The notes under the pieces were generated by a model, which was given only the letters and a program-made list of their open reading frames with translations, had not been told where the DNA came from and searched no databases. This document shows positions 20,988 to 31,998 of a DNA stretch of 64,000 nucleotides, one piece after another. The translations under genes and the position numbers were made by a program. Source of the stretch: Calendula officinalis (lineage: Eukaryota > Streptophyta > Magnoliopsida > Asterales > Asteraceae); the NCBI GenBank assembly GCA_963853835.1, contig OY970824.1, forward strand, positions 71,248,372-71,312,371. The letters run 5' to 3'. Numbering within the stretch: position 1 is the first letter of the stretch; every line of letters begins with the position of its first letter.

Positions 20988-21700
20988 GACCCGTGCCAGA
21001 GCCTCTATGCCATGGTTATAACGCCGGGTAAAAAAAAAAAAATTCTTTTTGTGTAATTTGATGGGCGAATATTCATGGAATGTTATAGGATGTATGATGG
21101 TTTTTGGATTTATGTTATAACAATGCGATAGATACAAAATGACTATAACATTGTTATACATCTTGTACTCTTATGGCTCCAAGCTAAACCCAAGACGGTC
21201 AATTTTAAAAAGATCATGATATGACATACAATCAACAAACCCAAGCCCACAGCAGGGCTGGGCAGTTGAGAGATTTTGGGTATCATCATTCATCAGCTGT
21301 TTTTAACTTATCAAAGATTTCCTTATACTAACCGTTTATTGATTGCCTAGTGGAAGGACTTTCAAATGATTTATAAAGGTCTAAGGGTTTGATCCCTATC
21401 TGGGAAAACATTTATCGGATAATCAAAAGAATATTCTAAACGACAAGGGAATAAGCCGGGCCACCCCGTAGAGCTCTTATAACGGGAATATTTTTTTTAA
21501 AACAAAAAGATTTACTTATACTAACATCAGGACGCTCGAGTTTATGTTGATTCTAAGCAAGCTCCCTTTTTGTGATTTAACAATAAAGAGTGAACTATTT
21601 TACATTTATCTTGATAAATCGTTCTTTTATAGACAAGTTACTTCGTAGTTTGTTCCAAGTGTTATCATGTTGGACCTGTTGGTCCAAATTAAGTAATCGG
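20988..21700. other. Intergenic DNA upstream of hydrolase copy 2
   Basis: No supported gene. Homology with the flank of copy 1 starts at about 21700 and runs into the start codon. Confidence 0.45.
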
Positions 21701-21904
21701 AAAATAATCACAATCACTGGACATTTCCAATCCCAGGTGCTATAATTGACATTTCCATAAAACCAGGGTGCTATATGAAACTTCCTGTTACAGAAAAAGA
21801 AAACTCCATTGTGCATTTGTGTATCCATAAACGCCAAGGGAAAATACAGAAAAACTATGTGCCTCGAAGCAACCGGTCCTCCGATCTCCGCCGTTTGCTC
21901 AATG

Positions 21905-23698
21905 ATGACATATTCTCGTCAACATTTTCATTTTCTCGTATTCTCCGTCCTTCTCTTCCACCTCCCGTTCACCTTCTCGTCGTCGGCGACCCATTTGAAA
22001 CCGGAGGTAGTTGGTCCCCTTGGTCAGCAGCTTTTGGAAGCTGCGAAATCGCCGGAGTATTTCAACTGGATGGTAAATATCCGCCGGAAAATCCATGAGT
22101 CTCCCGAATTGGGGTTTCAAGAATACGGCACTAGTGAACTGAAAAGAGAAGAGCTTGACAATCTCGGGGTCGATTACACATGGCCGGTGGCGAAAACCGG
22201 TGTTGTAGCCACCATAGGTTCCGGCGAACAACCATTCTTTGCTCTCCGTGCCGACATGGATGCTCTTCCACTCCAGGTCCTCTATTGTTTCATAAATTCG
22301 AGCTTAAATTAATTTATCTTGTTGTAAGCGTGTTAATGTTCCGTAAATTTATCGGAAAATCAGGAATTAGTCGATTGGGATCACCGGAGTAAGATCGACG
22401 GCAAGATGCACGCCTGCGGTCACGATTCTCATGTGGCAATGCTGCTTGGAGCCGCTAAGTTGCTCCAAGCCAAAAGACAACAACTCAAGGTATAAAACAC
22501 GTACTCCATCTAATGCACGAAGTACAACCTGCAAAGAATGGCACTTAATCACAATTTTCATCTTTTTTAGGGCACCTGATTTTCCAGCCCGGCGAAGAGG
22601 GGTTTGCCGGAGCTTACCATATGCTAAAGCATAGCGCGCTTGATAATATCAAAGCCGCCTTTGCCCTCCATGTTCTGCCGCAATTACCGGTGGGTGTTGT
22701 TGCTTCACGGCCAGGACCAGTGCTCGCTGGTACCGGTTTGTTTACAGCCACCATTAAAGGTGCGGGTGGGCATGCTGCAGGCCCACATTTATCGAAAGAT
22801 CCGATTCTCGCGGCATCAATGGCGGTTGTTGCTCTGCAACAGATTGTATCTCGTGAAACTGATCCACTCGAGTCCAGAGTATTACCAATTTCTATATTTT
22901 ATCCGATTATATAATTTAACTATTACCAATTTATTAATTTCTTACAAAATTGGTATCAAATCAACTTACTTGTATTAAATCGTATCATAACTGAAGTTAA
23001 TTGCATATATAGGTCATTTGCCACTTTACTTGTAACCTTCTTTTAGGGTCCAATTCTTTTGGGGTGGTAAATTTGTAGGTTGTCACAATCGGGCAAATCA
23101 CCGGTGGACATGCGAATAATGTGATTTCTGAAAGTGTTACAATTGGTGGAACTTATAGAAGTTTATATTCTAAAGGTCTGCTAGACACCATAGCGAGAAT
23201 TAAACAGGTAAATGTAAAATAGTAACTATAAGTATGTAAATTCAAAAAAACAAGAACACATAATCAATGTCAATCTTTTTTTGATTTTTTTAATAATTTC
23301 AGGTTATAGAGACACAGGCGGCCGTTCACCAATGCAAAGCGGAATTAGATTTCATGGAGGAAACCCCGCTACCATACCCGGTGACAGAAAATGATGAAGG
23401 AATGTATGAACATGCAAAAACAGTGGCTGAAATCGTATTTGGAAAACAAAATATGAAATTGGTTCCAATAACAATGGGAGGTGAGGATTTTAGTTTCTTT
23501 ACTCAGAAAATGCCGGCGGCAATGTTTTTTCTTGGCACGAAAAACGAGAGTCATGTACCGGAGAATTTACATTCGCCGTATTTTGTCATCGATGAAGAGG
23601 CCCTTTCGGTGGGGGCCACTTTTCATGCCGCTGTTGCAATTTCTTATTTAGATAGTTATGGTGATGTTGGTATGACTATTACTCGTGATGAGTTGTGA
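21905..23698 (+). pseudogene. IAA-amino acid hydrolase ILR1/IAR3-like, copy 2, with a 7-bp deletion in exon 3
   Basis: A tandem paralogue of 6729-8892 with the same five-exon plan: 21905-22276, 22364-22489, 22571-22878, 23079-23207 and 23303-23698. Exons 1, 2, 4 and 5 are exactly as long as in copy 1. Exon 3 is 308 bp instead of 315. After GGCACC, seven bases (GTTAAGC in copy 1) are missing, which shifts the frame and gives an immediate TGA. All other exons and splice sites are clean, with HACGHD, PGEEG, ALH, LHSPYF and the final RDEL intact. A strong acceptor (TTTTCCAG, ending 22587) lies just downstream; using it restores the frame and costs eight residues (GTVKLVFQ in copy 1). An extra ATG lies directly before the chosen start, at 21902. 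Whether it is dead or spliced around is open. Confidence 0.85.
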
Positions 23699-25091
23699 GC
23701 TTTTGGGCTGGCTTAATTTGAAAAAAAAAATAAGATAGATGATGAATCATTTACTATAGAGCTTCGAGAAACGTTGTGTAAAATCATGTCGAATAACAAA
23801 CTTCACCAGGGACAAGTAGTCTTGTATATTTTTAATTTTTTATATTAAGTACTTAAAAGATGTAATAAGTACATTGGAAGTCAGGTTCGTCAACTTAGGG
23901 CCCACAACTCGACCCGATGGCTAAACGACTGGAAAGTCAGGCCCGTAGATACAACAAGGGCCGTTCCTTGGCACGGGCGACAAGGGCGGCCATACAGGGC
24001 ACACAAAATTTAGGTGCCCACTTTCAAAAATTTCATCTCATATATACATATGCGGAAATTTTTAGTTATTTGGAAAAAAATTACTTGAGGGATCCATTTC
24101 TAAGATTTTGCCCAGAGTCCTAAAATTTATTGGACTGGCTCGGGATACAACCTCACGGTGGAACTTGTTAACGCAACCTCTCAACGTCATCTGTTAACAA
24201 ATTATCTTAGTTATGGTTGAACTCAGATACAAAATAGAAAGAGATTAACTACTGAATAAAAGTGATGTAAAATATGTGAGTTTAAATAGAAAACTAAGTA
24301 AACCCTAAAAAGCCTAAGCTATCAACGTGTCTAATCCAAGAATGAACTAACTATTCATTATCGGCTTCACCCGTCGCACAACAAACGTTTTCAAATTCAG
24401 GGTTATTAAGTTTTGTTGCGGCGGGCTAGGGTAAAAGTAAACGTTTTGTTGGACTCATTACGAGGTGGCCCGATAGAAGTGATAGGCCCATTAAGCGGTC
24501 CAAAGACTCAAATGTTTCCTGGCCCGTAGGGATCGGAAACGAAATTGGGAGATTCCTCCCGCCGTAGCATCTGGCAAGGTACATGGCATCTAATCTGGAC
24601 GACGGTCGATGTAGGCGCACCTCATCCCGTAAACCCGCTACGAAATACCCGAGGGCTCCGGTAACCGTGGAACCAACGGAAGGAGATACCCTTATGTAAT
24701 CATGGACTGAGGAAGATTGTTGCATAAGGGTATTGGAATTCAAGACCACAGAATCGTTGTAGGAAGTGTAATTGAAATTGGTCCCATGTGAGGGATTCAT
24801 GAAGCTGCTGGACTATTGTGAACCAATGTTTGGCTACTCAATTGTGAACCAATGTTTGGCTACTCAATTTGTGCTACTTATGAATCTCTGACTTTAACAA
24901 TAAATAGACCAATATATGGTTCTGAGTACGATCATAGAAGAACGACTAAATGTTAGCTTGTCTAACAATTTAAAGCAACAATAATATATAAAAAAAATGC
25001 AATACTATATTTTGCAACTGGTGAGCCTGGAAATCTGAATTCAGAAGGCCTGCAACAAAAAAAAAGAAAAAAAAAGAAAAGAAAACAGTTG
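23699..25091. other. Intergenic DNA between hydrolase copy 2 and the first Gypsy element
   Basis: A 124-codon minus-strand open frame (24426-24800) has no motif I recognise and is not called as a gene. A 28-bp direct duplication (GTGAACCAATGTTTGGCTAC) occurs at about 24819-24866. The rest is AT-rich. Confidence 0.4.
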
Positions 25092-25733
25092 GCGCATGTA
25101 ACACCACAATCCTAGAGCCATTTTTTTTTTTAAAAAAAATAAGCATACGGAAGCGAATTAAGAAATACCATAACTCCTACTTATTACACAACATAAAAAC
25201 CATTTACATATTAATCGAATATATAAAACATTTACGGTGTTACTGAAAATCAGGCTCGACTTGGTTTACAAAATCAGAGTACGGTCAGACTTCCAAAACC
25301 CGACTCTAATCAAGCTTAAACCACAACCTGAAAAGAGTCAACAAATGAGGGATTAGCACAAAGCTAAGTGAATAGAAATAAACATCAATTTGCATAACCA
25401 CAACAAATTAGAAAATCAAGAGAAATCAATAGGGAAAACCCGTCCAAACTTCCACAAGCAATTGGACGTTATAAGAGGATCGGCGGTCGGGCGAGAACCT
25501 TCAACTGTTGTCGGCCAACAACAGTCAACCGATGGCTTCTTTACTAGAGGCACGGTGATCCCTCCTTACATAACGAATACGAAGGAGTCCGATCGCCCCC
25601 ACCAAGAGTAACGAAGCGTAGCCGAAAACCACCATAGCTAACCTCTAAAAACATGTGCACATACTATCATTAACCACTAGACCAAGAATAAACTTGTAAA
25701 AAGAATTGCAGCCAAGAAATCTGTTCCTGACGA

Positions 25734-25862
25734 AGTTCGCGTCGTGAACTCAGAGTTCGCGTCGCGAACTAAGAGTTCACGAATCGGGAACTACATCACG
25801 ACCAAACCCCAATTTCTTTGACCCGAGTTCGCGATCGCGACCACAAGTTCGCGACGCGAACT
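25734..25862. repeat. Palindrome cluster in the Gypsy-1 LTR
   Basis: Four 17-19 bp inverted repeats of the form AGTTCGCGWCGCGAACT occur in 129 bp (25734-25750, 25754-25770, 25774-25792 and 25846-25862), with a related half at 25826. The same cluster is in the right LTR (about 36992-37119) and, with variants, in the right LTR of Gypsy-2 (54351-54501). Confidence 0.85.
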
Positions 25863-26005
25863 CCCTCAGATACCAAATTCCTGCACTTTTTCTCAACACT
25901 CTACCATTCCCTAATTTTGTACATCACACAAGAAAGAAGGTTAAGTCCACTCACCTTAGCCTCCTTTTTCGTGCCGAGCTCAATGATCTTATATCACTGA
26001 GGCTC

Positions 26006-27138
26006 TGTAACATCCCAGAACCCCGTAGCACGATATTGTCCGCTTTGCCCACCGGCGCACGGTTTTGTTCTTGGTATGGACCACTTCCACCCAAAAGGCC
26101 TCATGCTAAGAGAGGTATCCACACCCTTATAAGGAGTGTTTCGTTCACCTCTCCAACCGATGTGGGACGAATCTTACAATTCTCCCCCCCTTGGGACACA
26201 ACGTCCCCGTTGTGCACATCGGTCCGGGTCTGGCTCTGATACCATTTGTAACATCCCAGAACCCCGTAGCACGATATTGTCCTCTTTGCCCACCGGCGCA
26301 CGGTTTTGTTCTTGGTATGGACCACTTCCACCCAAAAGGCCTCATGCTAAGAGAGGTATCCACACCCTTATAAGGAGTGTTTCGTTCACCTCTCCAACCG
26401 ATGTGGGACGAATCTTACAATTCTCCCCCCTTGGGACACAACGTCCCCGTTGTGCACATCGGTCCGGGTCTGGCTCTGATACCATTGTAACATCCCAGAA
26501 CCCCGTAACACGATATTGTCCGCTTTGCCCACCGGCGCACGGTTTTGTTCTTGGTATGGACCACTTCCACCCAAAAGGCCTCATGCTAAGAGAGGTATCC
26601 ACACCCTTATAAGGAGTGTTTCGTTCACCTCTCCAACCGATGGGACGAATCTTACAATTCTCCCCCCCTTGGGACACAACCTCCCCGTTGTGCACATCGG
26701 TCCGGGTCTGGCTCTGATACCATTTGTAACATCCCAGAACCCCGTAGCACGATATTGTCCGCTTTGCCCACCGGCGCACGGTTTTGTTCTTGGTATGGAC
26801 CACTTCCACCCAAAAGGCCTCATGCTAAGAGAGGTATCCACACCCTTATAAGGAGTGTTTCGTTCACCTCTCCAACCGATGTGGGACGAATCTTACAATT
26901 CTCCCCCCCTTGGGACACAACGTCCCCGTTGTGCACATCGGTCCGGGTCTGGCTCTGATACCATTTGTAACATCCCAGAACCCCGTAGCACGATATTGTC
27001 CGCTTTGCCCACCGGCGCACGGTTTTGTTCTTGGTATGGACCACTTCCACCCAAAAGGCCTCATGCTAAGAGAGGTATCCACACCCTTATAAGGAGTGTT
27101 TCGTTCACCTCTCCAACCGATGTGGGATGAATCTTACA
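26006..27138 (-). repeat. TRIM array, left block (minus)
   Basis: Five LTRs, starting at 26006, 26247, 26486, 26725 and 26966, separated by four internal regions (periods 241, 239, 239 and 241). Small differences between units (single C indels in the polypurine tract, a missing GT near 26641, single base changes) show they are not copies of one read artefact. The block ends with the complete LTR 26966-27138. Confidence 0.9.
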
Positions 27139-27181
27139 ATTTTGCCCACAATATCGTGCTACGGGGTTCTGGGATGTTACA
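27139..27181. other. Inversion junction of the TRIM array
   Basis: After the last left-block LTR comes ATTTTGCCCA, then an inverted, truncated LTR end starting ACAATATCG (27148-27181). The bases TTTGCCCAC at the join also occur in the LTR in the forward direction, so the breakpoint shows microhomology of a few bases typical of template switching or end joining. Confidence 0.75.
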
Positions 27182-30000
27182 AATGGTATCAGAGCCAGAC
27201 CCGGACCGATGTGCACAACGGGGACGTTGTGTCCCAAGGGGGGGAGAATTGTAAGATTCGTCCCACATCGGTTGGAGAGGTGAACGAAACACTCCTTATA
27301 AGGGTGTGGATACCTCTCTTAGCATGAGGCCTTTTGGGTGGAAGTGGTCCATACCAAGAACAAAACCGTGCGCCGGTGGGCAAAGCGGACAATATCGTGC
27401 TACGGGGTTCTGGGATGTTACAAATGGTATCAGAGCCAGACCCGGACCGATGTGCACAACGGTCCATACCAAGAACAAAACCGTGCGCCGGTGGGCAAAG
27501 CGGACAATATCGTGCTACGGGGTTCTGGGATGTTACAAATGGTATCAGAGCCAGACCCGGACCGATGTGCACAACGGGGACGTTGTGTCCCAAGGGGGGG
27601 AGAATTGTAAGATTCGTCCCACATCGGTTGGAGAGGTGAACGAAACACTCCTTATAAGGGTGTGGATACCTCTCTTAGCATGAGGCCTTTTGGGTGGAAG
27701 TGGTCCATACCAAGAACAAAACCGTGCGCCGGTGGGCAAAGCGGACAATATCGTGCTACGGGGTTCTGGGATGTTACAAATGGTATCAGAGCCAGACCCG
27801 GACCGATGTGCACAACGGTCCATACCAAGAACAAAACCGTGCGCCGGTGGGCAAAGCGGACAATATCGTGCTACGGGGTTCTGGGATGTTACAAATGGTA
27901 TCAGAGCCAGACCCGGACCGATGTGCACAACGGGGACGTTGTGTCCCAAGGGGGGGAGAATTGTAAGATTCGTCCCACATCGGTTGGAGAGGTGAACGAA
28001 ACACTCCTTATAAGGGTGTGGATACCTCTCTTAGCATGAGGCCTTTTGGGTGGAAGTGGTCCATACCAAGAACAAAACCGTGCGCCGGTGGGCAAAGCGG
28101 ACAATATCGTGCTACGGGGTTCTGGGATGTTACAAATGGTATCAGAGCCAGACCCGGACCGATGTGCACAACGGGGACGTTGTGTCCCAAGGGGGGGAGA
28201 ATTGTAAGATTCGTCCCACATCGGTTGGAGAGGTGAACGAAACACTCCTTATAAGGGTGTGAATACCTCTCTTAGCATGAGGCCTTTTGGGTGGAAGTGG
28301 TCCATACCAAGAACAAAACCGTGCGCCGGTGGGCAAAGCGGAAAATATCGTGCTACGGGGTTCTGGGATGTTACAAATGGTATCAGAGCCAGACCCGGAC
28401 CGATGTGCACAACGGGGACGTTGTGTCCCAAGGGGGGAGAATTGTAAGATTCGTCCCACATCGGTTGGAGAGGTGAACGAAACACTCCTTATAAGGGTGT
28501 GGATACCTCTCTTAGCATGAGGCCTTTTGGGTGGAAGTGGTCCATACCAAGAACAAAACCGTGCGCCGGTGGGCAAAGCGGACAATATCGTGCTACGGGG
28601 TTCTGGGATGTTACAAATGGTATCAGAGCCAGACCCGGACCGATGTGCACAACGGGGACGTTGTGTCCCAAGGGGGGGAGAATTGTAAGATTCGTCCCAC
28701 ATCGGTTGGAGAGGTGAACGAAACACTCCTTATAAGGGTGTGGATACCTCTCTTAGCATGAGGCCTTTTGGGTGGAAGTGGTCCATACCAAGAACAAAAC
28801 CGTGCGCCGGTGGGCAAAGCGGACAATATCGTGCTACGGGGTTCTGGGATGTTACAAATGGTATCAGAGCCAGACCCGGACCGATGTGCACAACGGGGAC
28901 GTTGTGTCCCAAGGGGGGGAGAATTGTAAGATTCGTCCCACATCGGTTGGAGAGGTGAACGAAACACTCCTTATAAGGGTGTGGATACCTCTCTTAGCAT
29001 GAGGCCTTTTGGGTGGAAGTGGTCCATACCAAGAACAAAACCGTGCGCCGGTGGGCAAAGCGGACAATATCGTGCTACGGGGTTCTGGGATGTTACAAAT
29101 AAATTGTAAGATTCGTCCCACATCGGTTGGAGAGGTGAACGAAACACTCCTTATAAGGGTGTGGATACCTCTCTTAGCATGAGGCCTTTTGGGTGGAAGT
29201 GGTCCATACCAAGAACAAAACCGTGCGCCGGTGGGCAAAGCGGACAATATCGTGCTACGGGGTTCTGGGATGTTACAAATGGTATCAGAGCCAGACCCGG
29301 ACCGATGTGCACAACGGGGACGTTGTGTCCCAAGGGGGGGAGAATTGTAAGATTCGTCCCACATCGGTTGGAGAGGTGAACGAAACACTCCTTATAAGGG
29401 TGTGGATACCTCTCTTAGCATGAGGCCTTTTGGGTGGAAGTGGTCCATACCAAGAACAAAACCGTGCGCCGGTGGGCAAAGCGGACAATATCGTGCTACG
29501 GGGTTCTGGGATGTTACAAATGGTATCAGAGCCAGACCCGGACCGATGTGCACAACGGGGACGTTGTGTCCCAAGGGGGGGAGAATTGTAAGATTCGTCC
29601 CACATCGGTTGGAGAGGTGAACGAAACACTCCTTATAAGGGTGTGGATACCTCTCTTAGCATGAGGCCTTTTGGGTGGAAGTGGTCCATACCAAGAACAA
29701 AACCGTGCGCCGGTGGGCAAAGCGGACAATATCGTGCTACGGGGTTCTGGGATGTTACAAATGGTATCAGAGCCAGACCCGGACCGATGTGCACAACGGG
29801 GACGTTGTGTCCCAAGGGGGGGAGAATTGTAAGATTCGTCCCACATCGGTTGGAGAGGTGAACGAAACACTCCTTATAAGGGTGTGGATACCTCTCTTAG
29901 CATGAGGCCTTTTGGGTGGAAGTGGTCCATACCAAGAACAAAACCGTGCGCCGGTGGGCAAAGCGGACAATATCGTGCTACGGGGTTCTGGGATGTTACA
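27182..30000 (+). repeat. TRIM array, right block (plus)
   Basis: Eleven full LTRs start at 27250, 27606, 27962, 28203, 28443, 28684, 28925, 29105, 29346, 29587 and 29828, each 173 bp. Two truncated units (about 27463-27537 and 27819-27893) make a 356-bp higher-order repeat present twice (27182-27537 and 27538-27893). Before 29105 the internal region has shrunk to 7 bp (29098-29104). Most units look identical, which indicates very recent amplification or homogenisation. The block ends exactly at TGTTACA (30000). Confidence 0.9.
27260..27302 (+). promoter_or_regulatory. snRNA-type USE plus TATA box in the TRIM LTR (representative copy)
   Basis: GTCCCACATCG at 27260-27270 matches the plant snRNA upstream sequence element RTCCCACATCG at all 11 positions. 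TTATAAGG begins 25 bp after it (27296). In plant snRNA genes a gap of about 23-24 bp marks Pol III genes and about 33-34 bp Pol II genes (established). The full LTRs repeat this module, so about 16 copies fire outward from the array centre if active. A TTTT run at 27332-27335 could end a Pol III transcript early. Activity is inference. Confidence 0.55.
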
Positions 30001-31435
30001 GGCTCCTTCCCTTTTCCTGTACAAAATGAATACCGAATTAGTTACCCGAAATCACCAAATGTTTAATAAATAATACAAGCTTAAGGCCACATCTTGCAAC
30101 CACAACTTACAACCAATTACTTGTATTTTTACACATAACAACTACTAGGGTCTAAACTTCATCAAGTAAATTCATTATGCCAATTGGCCAAATTGCACCT
30201 TAGGCCCAAACGGGTCAAAACAAGAATAAGGAATTGGAAATCTCTACAACACTTACCAATGGGATATCCTACTTGGTCAACATCAAAATTCCATACTAAC
30301 AAGTTACTCTCATCCAAATGTAAGTTTCACCAACTTTGACCTTATTTAGGTCAATTTGCACTAATTGCCAAACAAACGGGTCAAGTCCCGAAACCAACAC
30401 AATCAAGCTTACAATTCATTCAACTAACACATTTCTAACATGAATTTGACAATTAGAGATTACAAGCCATACAAGACTAAAAGTCAACTCCCAGGTTTGA
30501 CCAAAGTCAACAATCTACAAATTTAGCTAGTTATAACTAAATTTCCATCTAGCCAAACACTACCATTTCTTAGGCATTATCTCAATAGTTAACTAGTGAT
30601 CTTCTTACCTTACAATTACCATTCTAACATGCATAATTTTAACATAATAACACCATAAGGACAACAAGATTCACATTTCACCAATTTAGGGAAGATCTCC
30701 ATCTTCTTCCCCAAGACCACCATTGATGGAGCTTCATGAAAGCTTCATCAAATGAGCTAACACTAACAACAAATCATACAATACTTGCAAGAACTCAAAT
30801 AAACACCAAATCAAGCATCAATTTCGGATTACAAGTAAGATTCAACAAGAACTTCATGAAAACCCACTAGCTCAAGAACCCTAGTTCATCCCTACATCAA
30901 GAACATGAAACCCTAGCCAAAGAAGGAAGGAAACTTACTTAATCTTGCTTCTAATCACGAAATCACAGCAGGAATCAAAGGGTTTAAGCACCAATTCTTC
31001 AATTTTGCAAGAAAACTTCAAGAGTGAGTGTGGTGTGTGTGTGTGTGTCGTGACTGAGAGAGAGACAAGAGGAAAAGAGGAGTAATTTGACATTTGTTCT
31101 AACACATAACACGTACACCCCTCACTCAAACACAGGTATTTTCATTTAAACACAGTATAGGATATTAGGTTCACAGATAATTAATTTAGACCTAACTAAC
31201 TCCAATTTTAACAACGAAGATATTTTTAGAACCCCGGTTCAGAAATGAACCCAAATATGTAAAAATCATATTAACATTTAAATATCTCAGTTTTACTAAT
31301 TTTTAACCCCATAGTTAAAAATTCAATTAATTCAAATAAATCAAATAAAATCATATAAAACAATCAATAATAAACAATAAGGTATTACTTACCAAAAGTA
31401 ATAAAATATTAAGGGTCGGGTCTCGGGATGTTACA

Positions 31436-31452
31436 AATCTCCCCTCCTTAAA
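31436..31452 (-). other. Gypsy-1 polypurine tract
   Basis: Minus-strand CTTTAAGGAGGGGAGATT region immediately next to the 3' LTR. Confidence 0.85.
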
Positions 31453-31987
31453 GAGATTCCGTCCCCGGAATCTCACTTTGATCAAATAAACTCGGGTATC
31501 GATTCTTCATATCTGATTCGGTTTCCCACGTCATATCGGCACCCAAACTGTGTTTCCACTTAACCAAGACCATCGATATCTGTTTCTTTCTTAATTTCGT
31601 TACCTTACGATCTAAAATTTCTACCGGCTCCTCAATTAACCTTTTTCTCGAATCCACCTTTAAATCTTTGATCGGTAGCACCGGAATTTCATCTTCCGCA
31701 TTACATTTCCTCAAATAACAAACATTGAACGTGTCATGAATACCCGATAATTCCGGAGGAAGATTGAGTGAAACGGTTTGATCATTCACTACTTTTCGAA
31801 TAGAAAATGGCCCAATAAATCTCGGTGCCAACTTTCCCCGTTTCCCGAAACGAATAACCCCTTTCCATGGAGATACTTTCAAATAAACCCGTTCACCCTC
31901 AACAAAAGTTACGGGTCGACGCCGAGGATCCGCATACATTTTCTGTCTATCCCGAGCGGCTTTTAACTTTTCACGTGCAATCGCCAC
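31448..31987 (-). pseudogene. Gypsy-1 pol C-terminus with chromodomain-like tail
   Basis: This is the out-of-frame continuation of the gag-pol ORF that starts at 36168. It holds the integrase C-terminal region (GERVYLKVSPWKGVIRFGK, RFIGPF, LPPELSGIHDTFNVCYL) and ends with a chromodomain-like segment (VLVKWKHSLGADMTWE, then RYPSLF) typical of Tekay-type chromoviruses, which guides integration to chromatin. It is separated from the rest by a 1-bp loss near 32061-32064. Confidence 0.88.
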
Positions 31988-31998
31988 CTTATCGGCCG

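Larger units (their letters stand above)
26001..30005. mobile_element. TRIM retrotransposon array, two head-to-head tandem blocks, in one 5-bp target duplication
   Basis: The unit is a miniature LTR retrotransposon. It has a 173-bp LTR (TGTAAGATTCGTCCC...GGGATGTTACA), then AATGGTATCAGAGC (tRNA-iMet primer site), about 40 bp of filler, a polypurine tract AAGGGGGGGAGAAT and the next LTR; period about 241 bp. There is no coding capacity. The left block is on the minus strand and the right block on the plus strand. In all there are 16 full LTRs and three truncated ones. The array is flanked by GGCTC (26001-26005 and 30001-30005), and the matching position in the other Gypsy LTR (37258-37262) is empty with a single GGCTC. 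Both outer ends are the TGTTACA end of the LTR. Confidence 0.9.
25097..31435 (-). repeat. Gypsy-1 3' LTR (left), split by the TRIM array
   Basis: The two parts (25097-26005 and 30006-31435, sharing the duplicated GGCTC) add up to the length of the right LTR. On the minus strand it begins TGTAACATCCCGAG and ends GGTGTTACA. It contains a cluster of CpG-rich palindromes (25734-25862) and a short GT/GA microsatellite (about 31026-31065). Confidence 0.9.

Noticed and set aside
26006..30000. A CRISPR-like or classical satellite array
   Set aside because: The unit has LTR ends, a tRNA-Met primer site and a polypurine tract, and the array is flanked by a 5-bp duplication; it is a TRIM array.
26006..30000. 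The Cassandra TRIM family, which carries 5S rRNA-like LTRs
   Set aside because: No 5S rRNA-like sequence is visible in the LTR.
26036..30066. Dozens of overlapping open frames of 60-194 codons on both strands
   Set aside because: They are frames through the 241-bp TRIM repeat; the same DNA is open in several frames on both strands, with no start context or domain.
26006..31435. Derivation of the TRIM from the host Gypsy LTR, because both show TGTAACATCCC
   Set aside because: Only about 11 terminal bases agree, at opposite functional ends of the two LTRs, and the rest is unrelated.
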